Source: CALFCX01 sp041650595 (GTDB lineage: Bacteria > Margulisbacteria > WOR-1 > JAKLHX01). Taken from it: a DNA stretch of 12,003 bases. This document shows positions 1 through 5,477 of this stretch, one piece after another (the first letter of the stretch is position 1; each line of letters opens with the position of its first letter). Under the pieces are notes generated by a model that did no database searches, had not been told where the DNA came from, and was given only the letters and a program-made list of their open reading frames with translations. The stretch spans positions 1 to 12,003 of the forward strand of contig JBAZKW010000029.1 of the NCBI GenBank assembly GCA_041650595.1, read 5' to 3'. Made by a program: the position numbers and the translations under genes.

Positions 1-25
1 TGGGAGAGTAGCAAACTGCCGGGAT
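1..25 (+). rRNA. rrf: 5S ribosomal RNA, 3' end (partial)
   Basis: The first bases (GAGAGTAG followed by AACTGCC and GGG) match the conserved 3' end of bacterial 5S rRNA, where the 3' half of helix III/loop E leads into the closing strand of helix I. E. coli 5S ends with a very similar GAGAGTAGGGAACTGCC. Only the last two dozen bases are in the window, so the call rests on this short match plus the strong terminator directly downstream. The rest of the rRNA operon would lie to the left. The exact 3' end is approximate. Confidence 0.85.
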
Positions 26-36
26 TTATTTTAAAT

Positions 37-80
37 AAAAAGCCCGTATCTGTTCATCCAGATACGGGCTTTTTGTTTCT
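37..80 (+). terminator. Intrinsic terminator of the rRNA operon
   Basis: Positions 37-52 pair perfectly with 59-74 (16 base pairs including the A/T flanks) around the six-base loop TTCATC. The GC-rich core is GCCCG/CGGGC and it is followed by a T-rich tract (GCTTTTTGTTT). This is a textbook Rho-independent terminator about a dozen bases after the end of 5S rRNA. The A-rich 5' arm could let it work on the opposite strand too, but no minus-strand gene nearby needs it. Confidence 0.93.
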
Positions 81-227
81 TTTAGTTTTGTCGATGGCCT
101 CGATTGAAAACTATCAAAAAAAAAAAACGGAAAATCTGATAGACTCAAACCCACTTCAAAAATTGTGAAATCCACTTAAAAATGATCAAACATTCCGATT
201 AAATTCGGCCATCCATTCTATTGTATG
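75..227. other. Intergenic spacer with two CCACTT boxes
   Basis: No gene is visible here. A run of 12 A residues sits at 116-127. Two copies of CCACTT lie at 151-156 and 172-177, 21 bases apart. Spaced CCCACTT-like boxes occur near the ends of some IS21-family elements, and an IstA remnant follows, so these may be leftover transposase-binding sites. With only two short boxes that reading is weak. Confidence 0.3.
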
Positions 228-446
228 ATACGCATCGTGGTGTTCAACAACCTCAAGGCCGTGGTGACAAAATCCTGCTGTTGTAAACCGAAGCTTAATT
301 CCACATATCCGAACCTTGTAGCGTATTACAGCTCCCGTGGTTTCTAGGCCGTTTTCATCGTTGTCAAAGACAAGACCAAGGAGGGGAATAATGCGCTTTT
401 AGCCAAATGTTGGATTTTCGCACGTCTCGGGAATCCGAGATCTCTT
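228..446 (+). pseudogene. Decayed fragment of IS21-family transposase IstA
   Basis: Reading the frame that starts at position 231 gives IRIVVFNNLKAVVTK, then a stretch with KPKLNSTYPNLVAYY. This lines up with the IstA core region VVPDNLKxAV, followed by the LNPTYxxLAxHYG segment that spans the second part of the DDE domain. After an in-frame TAG at 345-347 the same frame continues with KDKTKEG and CWIFARLGN, matching the downstream IstA segment DKAKVE and RWILARLRN with no net gap. The first Asp of VVPDN, a catalytic residue, is replaced by Asn (FNN). The N-terminal helix-turn-helix and early DDE parts are missing, as is the C-terminal third, and no IstB follows. This is a dead remnant of an insertion sequence. 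The alignment is from memory of the family, not from a search. Confidence 0.62.
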
Positions 447-921
447 GATAACGAAAGATGGACAACACTATTTTAACAAAACGTCCACTGAGTAGTGAGT
501 AGGCCAACGATGAGAAAACAGTGATTTCTCGGGTTCATAAAAGCCGGCAAATTTCAAGAGCTGGGACAAAGGGGGGAAAGTAATAAATGAATTTAGGGAT
601 TTTTTCCTTCCAAAACAGAGTATCCTGCCCCCCAAAAAATTAATGGCAACCCGCCTTGTAATTCACCCTAGTCCATTGTAGCATTCCAAAGCCATGCTAT
701 AAGCTGTACAAAATGTCCGTATTCGTGCGATTTTTGCATTTCGGGAAAGAGCGATAAAAAATAATCAGTCGATCCAAGAGGACATTGAAAGAGTGGATAA
801 TTCTCGCTTACCTTATTTTGGAAATGAACAAATTGAAATGTTGGATATATGGCGATAGAAAGAAAACGCAATCCAAAAGTTTTATTTTCGCTCAAAATTT
901 ATCAAAAGCAGGCGCCGTTAT
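447..921. other. Gene-free stretch before the glycan cluster
   Basis: I see no convincing gene here. The only reading frame of note is a 75-codon one on the minus strand (668-895) with no recognised domain and no clear ribosome-binding site. The first part (up to about 600) may be further decayed insertion-sequence DNA, as it follows the IstA remnant directly and is broken by many stops. The promoter for the downstream cluster should lie in this stretch, since the 5S terminator isolates the cluster from the rRNA operon. TTGAAA hexamers at 785-790 and 833-838 are possible -35 boxes, but neither has a good -10 box at the right spacing, so I do not call one. Confidence 0.5.
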
Positions 922-1809
922 ATGAATGACTCGGTTAGTGTTATTGTTCCAACTTGCGGGCGTGAGGCATATTTTGTTTTTTGTCTGGAGTCATTGCGCC
1001 GACAAACTTGTCCTCCCGCGGAGGTCATTCTCATCAATAATTCTTTGAACATGGAGCTGGCACGAGAGGCGCGGAAATCATACCCATTGATCAAGATCAT
1101 AAGCCCTGACCGGAACCTTTATTACGGAGAATCGTTGAATCGAGGGATTGCGATGAGCATAGGCAATTTTATATTATGCCTGAACGACGATGCGGTGCTG
1201 GATAAAGATTTTATTGGCGAAGCCTTGAAAGGCTTCAATGCGGACAAAACGATCGGAATGGTAAGCGGTAAGATCTTGCGGCCGGATCGGAAAACTTTGG
1301 ATACAACAGGACTATTTTTAAGTGTTTGGCGAACGGCCCAAGAGAGGGGATATGGACGTTTGGACCGTGGGCAGTTTGAAAAACCGGGATTCATTTTTGG
1401 TGTTTGCGGCGTTGCGGCCTTTTATAAAAGAAAAATGCTGGAAGATATCAAGGAAAGAGATTCTTGGTTTGATCCTGATTTCCGGATGTTCTACGAAGAC
1501 CTCGACCTCGCTTGGCGCGCAAACAGGGCTGGCTGGAGGGGTTATTATGCACCCCAGGCTTTAGCTTATCATGTTCGCGGGGGATCGGTCCGTGCGGTTT
1601 TGGGTCCGGGGAAGATGTTTGCTCGTCAGTACTTGAATGATAAAATGCACGGCGAATTAATCAAGAATCGCTATCGCACTATTTTCAAGAACGAAACCCT
1701 CGTGGGATTCTGTCTTCATTTGATCCCGATCATTTTTTACGATCTATACACTTGGTGCTACGTTTTGTTTTTCAGGCCCAAAGTTATAAAGATATTTTCT
1801 CGAATTTGA
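922..1809 (+). CDS. Family 2 glycosyltransferase (GT-A fold)
   Basis: This is a probable cytoplasmic-face glycosyltransferase that adds a sugar from a nucleotide-sugar donor to a growing lipid-linked glycan. Visible in the 295 residues: the N-terminal SVIVPTCGR strand (5-14) that opens GT2 domains, a nucleotide-binding region with VILINNS (35-41), the metal-binding acidic motif NDDA (88-91), and the catalytic-base region FYEDLDLAWR (190-199), typical of the rhamnosyltransferase-like WbbL/RfbF branch. AYHVRGGS (215-222) follows, as in that branch. A hydrophobic C-terminal stretch (about 259-285) probably docks it on the membrane. The length fits the family. The ATG at 922 has only a weak purine-rich site upstream (AAAAGCAGG). 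It is the first gene of the cluster, 34 bases before the permease gene. Donor and acceptor sugars cannot be told; rhamnosyl transfer is only a guess from the motif pattern. Confidence 0.9.
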   Translation: MNDSVSVIVPTCGREAYFVFCLESLRRQTCPPAEVILINNSLNMELAREARKSYPLIKIISPDRNLYYGESLNRGIAMSIGNFILCLNDDAVLDKDFIGEALKGFNADKTIGMVSGKILRPDRKTLDTTGLFLSVWRTAQERGYGRLDRGQFEKPGFIFGVCGVAAFYKRKMLEDIKERDSWFDPDFRMFYEDLDLAWRANRAGWRGYYAPQALAYHVRGGSVRAVLGPGKMFARQYLNDKMHGELIKNRYRTIFKNETLVGFCLHLIPIIFYDLYTWCYVLFFRPKVIKIFSRI

Positions 1810-1843
1810 AATAGTTGTCTGAGACGACCCCAAAAGAAGTTTG

Positions 1844-2749
1844 ATGAAAGCGAACGAAACATTAAGAACCGAACCGTGGTGGGTGAGTTCAAAGCGGGAT
1901 AAGGTTCTGTTCAATAGCTCTATTCAGGAATATAATCCATTGTATTTCATCGAACGTAACGAATTTGAAGGAACTATGAGCTCAATAGCGACATTTTTTA
2001 CACACCGAGAAATTCTTTTGAATCTGGTTCGCAAAAACCTTAAAGGAAAGTATGCAGGTTCTGTTCTGGGTATACTGTGGGCCTTCATCAATCCCTTACT
2101 GCTTGCGCTCATCATCAGTTTTGTTTTCACGAAGATCTTGAAGATGGATGTTGAGCATGCGTACCTCTTTATTCTGGCGGGCATACTTCCCTGGACTTTT
2201 TTTGCCAATGCATTGCAGGAAGCCGTCGTTTCAATCCCCGCCCATGGGAGTATGTTGAAACAATTTTCCATGCCAAGGATGTTGATCCCTCTTACCTCCG
2301 TTTTGGCGAATTTTACGCTTTTTTTAGCAGGTCTTTTAATCACATTACCATTCTTTGCTACGGTGAATCCCAAGGTGATTTTGATGCTACCGCTTTTACT
2401 GGCAGCGCTGTTTTTGCAGCTTTTATTTACAGCGGGTTTGTCGGTCATGATCTCTGCGATCTACGTTTCTTTCAGAGATATCAATCAGCTGCTTAATGTT
2501 CTTCTCTTGTTTTGGTTGTGGCTCACGCCTGTTTTTTATTCCATCGATATGATCCCCCAAGCATACAGGGGTCTTTTTCACTTTAATCCTATGACGCCCT
2601 ACATCAGTCTTTACAGAAATGCCCTGCTTTACAATGGAAATGCCAGTTCCGGGCTTCTTGGGATTAGTTTATTGCTGTCCCTGACCGCCGGGGGGGCGGG
2701 GTTTTCTGTGTTTCATAACCGCGAAAAAGATTTTTTGAAACAAATATGA
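1844..2749 (+). CDS. wzm: ABC-2 type polysaccharide export permease (Wzm-like)
   Basis: This is the membrane subunit of an ABC transporter that carries a lipid-linked polysaccharide across the inner membrane. The signature region GSVLGILWAFINPL (72-85 from ATG 1844) and the motif FRDINQLLNVLLLFWLWLTP (210-229) followed by FYSIDMIP are typical of the Wzm/TagG/KpsM group. About six membrane segments can be seen (roughly 76-97, 108-125, 149-172, 178-203, 216-234, 268-291). The start is uncertain. ATG 1844 (AAGAAG upstream) or TTG 1841 gives about 301 residues with a polar 45-residue N-terminal extension. ATG 1976, with GAAGGA just upstream, gives 258 codons including the stop, a usual size for Wzm, and begins just before the interface helix (HREILLNLVRKNLKGKY). 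The stop overlaps the ATPase start by four bases (ATGA), which supports coupled synthesis of the two subunits. Confidence 0.93.
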   Translation: MKANETLRTEPWWVSSKRDKVLFNSSIQEYNPLYFIERNEFEGTMSSIATFFTHREILLNLVRKNLKGKYAGSVLGILWAFINPLLLALIISFVFTKILKMDVEHAYLFILAGILPWTFFANALQEAVVSIPAHGSMLKQFSMPRMLIPLTSVLANFTLFLAGLLITLPFFATVNPKVILMLPLLLAALFLQLLFTAGLSVMISAIYVSFRDINQLLNVLLLFWLWLTPVFYSIDMIPQAYRGLFHFNPMTPYISLYRNALLYNGNASSGLLGISLLLSLTAGGAGFSVFHNREKDFLKQI

Positions 2750-5166
2750 ACTTATCGACCAATATTGCGATCGAATTCAAGGATGTATTTGAAAGATACG
2801 ATGTCGAGATCCTGCTTGACGGCAAATCCACGCGAGAAAGTTTTGAGGCTTTGAAGAATATTTCTTTTTCTATCCGGAAAGGTGAGTCGGTGGCAATTAT
2901 AGGCCCCAATGGTGCTGGAAAATCCACCCTTCTCAGACTTATTGCCGGGCTACTTGCGCCTGAAAAAGGGGAGGTAAAAGTCCATGGAAGAGTAGGAAGT
3001 CTTTTGGATCTTGGAGCTGGTTTCCATCCGGAGTTAACGGGCAGGGACAACTTGCTGCTTAATGCGAGTCTTTATCATTTCAGTCGCGAGGAATTGGATA
3101 AAAAGTATGAAGAGATTCTTAAATTCGCCGGTATCGGCAAATTTATTAATGCTCCCGTGCGCTGCTATTCTCAAGGGATGTATGTTCGCCTGGCTTTTAG
3201 TCTGGCGATTCACGTGGATCCCGACATTGTTTTGATCGATGATTGTCTTGCTGTAGGTGATGACAATTTCCGTCTAAAGAGTATCGATAAGGTATTGGAG
3301 TTGAAAACAAAGCATAAGACCATCGTCTTGGTCACTCATGACCTTGATTTGGCCAAACAAATATGTTCGAGAGGGATTTATCTGCGAGACAGTCAAATCA
3401 TACAGGACGGAGCCCTCCTTGAGGTCGCATCCTGTTATTTGAAGCCTTTGCAGGTAGATAAACAACTTTATCAATACTTAAGCGCTAAAATTTTAGAAGA
3501 GGAAAAACGGTTGAAGGCGGAAGAGAAGTGCCGGGTAGCAGAGGAAACGCGGCGGAGAATGCAAGAGGAAGAACGCCGGAGGATCGAAGAAAAAAAGCGG
3601 TTGAAAACAGAAGAGGAACGCTGTTTGGCAGAGGAGAAGCGTTGGAAGGCAGCGGAAGAGCGCTGGAAGCTTGAAAAGGAAAGGTTGGTGAAGGCAGAGG
3701 AAGAGCGCTGGAAGCTTGAAAAGGAAAGGTTGGTGAAGGCAGAGGAAGAGCGTCAGAGACTTGAAGCAGAAGAGCGTCAGAGACTTGAAGCGGAAGAGCG
3801 TCAGAGAGTTGAAGCGGAAGAGCGTCAGAGAGTTGAAGCGGAAGAGCGCCAGAAGATCGAAGAAGAAAAAATTCGTTTAGAAAAAGAAAAAAGAAAACAG
3901 GGATGCGTTTTGTTTTGCGGGCCTTCTTTGAAACTAATTATCAGTCCTGTTAAAGTGCAAATAATCCATAATAATCGCGAACTCACCTCCCACTACGGTG
4001 TACGTTCTCATTTTATGATAGGAGAAGAAAATTTCTCTTCGGACGGTGCAATCTGGAGGGTCAAGAAAATCTCTGACAGGGAGATTCTGTGTTGTTTGAG
4101 ATGGACGAAACCCAAGGTTTTATTTCAGGCATGGTATTTCAAATCACTGGGTGACGGAACGGTGGATTTTGAAATTATGATGCGGACGCGAGAAACCTTG
4201 TCGACAGAAAACGAGAGAGTTGATTATTGTTTGTGCACTCCCTGTGAAAGTTTCGGTAAAGACCGTCTCAGTAATAAATCCACGATTTTTTTCTGCAACC
4301 AGGAACCGGATTTTAAGATCGAAACACTCCGGGTGAATCAGATCTGTGGAATCGCGATGGAAGGGAAGGATTGTTTTAGAGCTTATTTTTTGACCGTTCC
4401 GGAGCGTTCTTCCCGTAAGGAAGCAAGGCAGAAACACACTTATTTTAAAGGAAGATTTTCTTCCGGAGTGAAGGCAGTCGTTACGGACGGTCACAAATTG
4501 GCTTCTTGCAAATTAGAAGCCGGGAGAACGAAAATCGAATTCTACGAGGGAAGCTGTCAACTTATCTGGGGCGGAAAGCATTTAACCACGGGTTTGGGGA
4601 TCTATACGTCCCTTTATTCTAAAGGGATCTGGTATGACTCAACGCAGGCGAGATGGAAGATCAAAGCGTCTTCACAGAATCAACTCGTAGTGGAAGGGTT
4701 TTGGCCCTGGATCCCCGTCGCTCAGGTTTGGGAGATTCTTTTGAAGGATGAAAAAACGGTTCTTTTGAACGCAAAAATGAAAATACTTCAAGAGATACCG
4801 ATCAACATGCAAGAAACCGTTATAATGTTAAGTGCAGAATATAAAAAATGGAGTGCGGGCAAAGAAATCAAAGAATTTCCCGAAGGATTTACAAACGATG
4901 ATTTTTTCAGATTTTGTTTTTGGGCCAGTAAGGCAGATGGCATTTCCAGCCTGTCTTCCCACTCAGATCATTTACCCACGGTGACATTCAAGCCGGCCTT
5001 CATGCAGGGGTATCGGGTTATCGTTGAGAATGCGGCACATATTTGCGATGTGCAGTCCCGGCTTTTCCATTGTCTTCGCGTGAACAAAAAAGAAGAAACC
5101 TATTTTGCGTCCGGAGAGTATGATTTTTTTAAAGGACGGATCAATATCAAGGAGGAGCAAGTATGA
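2746..5166 (+). CDS. wzt: Wzt-like polysaccharide ABC transporter ATPase with helical rod and duplicated C-terminal domain
   Basis: This is the ATPase partner of the upstream permease, powering glycan export. At 806 residues it is about twice the usual length of a Wzt. Order of parts: ATPase domain (1-240) with Walker A GPNGAGKST (53-61), the Wzt/TagH-type LGAGFHPELTGRDN segment (89-102), signature YSQGM (141-145), Walker B IVLIDD (161-166), D-loop region LAVGDD and H-loop His198. Next comes a very charged E/K/R-rich helical rod (about 245-385) built from 15- and 8-residue repeats. The C-terminal part (about 390-806) contains two related domains. The residue after the Walker B Asp, normally the catalytic Glu, is Asp166. 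The Wzt C-terminal domain is known in some systems to bind the end-modified glycan; the region here is larger and unlike the Wzt domains I know, so glycan recognition is inferred. The gene overlaps its neighbours by four bases on each side. Confidence 0.93.
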   Translation: MNLSTNIAIEFKDVFERYDVEILLDGKSTRESFEALKNISFSIRKGESVAIIGPNGAGKSTLLRLIAGLLAPEKGEVKVHGRVGSLLDLGAGFHPELTGRDNLLLNASLYHFSREELDKKYEEILKFAGIGKFINAPVRCYSQGMYVRLAFSLAIHVDPDIVLIDDCLAVGDDNFRLKSIDKVLELKTKHKTIVLVTHDLDLAKQICSRGIYLRDSQIIQDGALLEVASCYLKPLQVDKQLYQYLSAKILEEEKRLKAEEKCRVAEETRRRMQEEERRRIEEKKRLKTEEERCLAEEKRWKAAEERWKLEKERLVKAEEERWKLEKERLVKAEEERQRLEAEERQRLEAEERQRVEAEERQRVEAEERQKIEEEKIRLEKEKRKQGCVLFCGPSLKLIISPVKVQIIHNNRELTSHYGVRSHFMIGEENFSSDGAIWRVKKISDREILCCLRWTKPKVLFQAWYFKSLGDGTVDFEIMMRTRETLSTENERVDYCLCTPCESFGKDRLSNKSTIFFCNQEPDFKIETLRVNQICGIAMEGKDCFRAYFLTVPERSSRKEARQKHTYFKGRFSSGVKAVVTDGHKLASCKLEAGRTKIEFYEGSCQLIWGGKHLTTGLGIYTSLYSKGIWYDSTQARWKIKASSQNQLVVEGFWPWIPVAQVWEILLKDEKTVLLNAKMKILQEIPINMQETVIMLSAEYKKWSAGKEIKEFPEGFTNDDFFRFCFWASKADGISSLSSHSDHLPTVTFKPAFMQGYRVIVENAAHICDVQSRLFHCLRVNKKEETYFASGEYDFFKGRINIKEEQV
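3655..3744 (+). repeat. Two exact 45-bp tandem repeats in the Wzt rod
   Basis: Positions 3655-3699 and 3700-3744 read as the same 45 bases, each coding EERWKLEKERLVKAE. The lack of visible base changes between copies suggests a recent in-frame duplication that lengthens the helical rod by 15 residues. Confidence 0.93.
3745..3864 (+). repeat. 24-bp tandem repeats (four near-identical copies plus one degenerate) in the Wzt rod
   Basis: Copies start at 3745, 3769, 3793 and 3817, each coding EERQR(L/V)EA and differing by one or two bases. A degenerate fifth copy starts at 3841 (EERQKIEE). The unit is eight residues, not the seven of a classic coiled coil. The copies alternate acidic and basic patches in the way seen in charged single alpha-helix (ER/K) segments. 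Confidence 0.92.
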
Positions 5167-5477
5167 GAACAGCTCAAATTTTAAAACTTTTCGCATACGG
5201 TGTAATTGTTGTGGGGATTTTTTTTGCTTTCAAGTTTTTCAACGCCGTTTCGGTCGAATTTTGGGCGGTGATTTTGTTAAGTTTTTTGTTAGGACTGATC
5301 ATCAGGCTTTTGGCTATCGTGGGGCAGCTTGTTTTCGAAATAAGGAACGATTCCTCAAGAATGTTAGCAAACATTGAGCGCGGGCTTTACTATTCGAATT
5401 CCCTCACAAAAGAAATCCGGGATCTTGTAGATTCGGATAGGGTTGAAAAGAAGGCGCATGAAAATACTTCTAGCTAA
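5163..5477 (+). CDS. Small membrane protein with two predicted helices
   Basis: I do not recognise a family. The 104 residues hold two hydrophobic segments (about 8-26 and 32-56) joined by a short turn (NAVSVEF), then a charged, probably helical tail (about 60-104) with KEIRDLVDSDRVEKK. The likely layout is a helical hairpin in the inner membrane with the tail in the cytoplasm. The start is well supported: AAGGAGGAG sits six bases upstream of the ATG, which overlaps the Wzt stop by four bases. The 3' end overlaps the next gene by 20 bases. Tight coupling on both sides implies a role tied to the exporter or to the enzyme that follows, such as a membrane anchor or scaffold, but nothing in the sequence shows which. 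Confidence 0.85.
   Translation: MRTAQILKLFAYGVIVVGIFFAFKFFNAVSVEFWAVILLSFLLGLIIRLLAIVGQLVFEIRNDSSRMLANIERGLYYSNSLTKEIRDLVDSDRVEKKAHENTSS

Noticed and set aside
785..859. TTGAAA hexamers as promoter -35 boxes for the glycan cluster
   Set aside because: No convincing -10 box lies 16-18 bases downstream of either; the match is no better than expected in AT-rich DNA.
668..895. 75-codon minus-strand frame with a HEYGH stretch that recalls zinc peptidase motifs
   Set aside because: Only the short motif is suggestive, no surrounding peptidase sequence fits, there is no clear ribosome-binding site, and the region looks like decayed DNA.
1924..2448. 174-codon minus-strand frame inside the permease gene
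   Set aside because: The plus-strand permease is certain by its motifs and membrane segments. The reverse frame is a shadow of it.
3655..3864. Regular short repeats that might be taken for a CRISPR array
   Set aside because: The repeats are head to tail with no spacers, are in frame within the Wzt gene and code a charged helix.
5443..5457. TTG start that would add five residues to the radical SAM fusion
   Set aside because: ATG 5458 gives the normal MKILLANLP opening of B12-binding domains, and the upstream MKRRR adds nothing expected.
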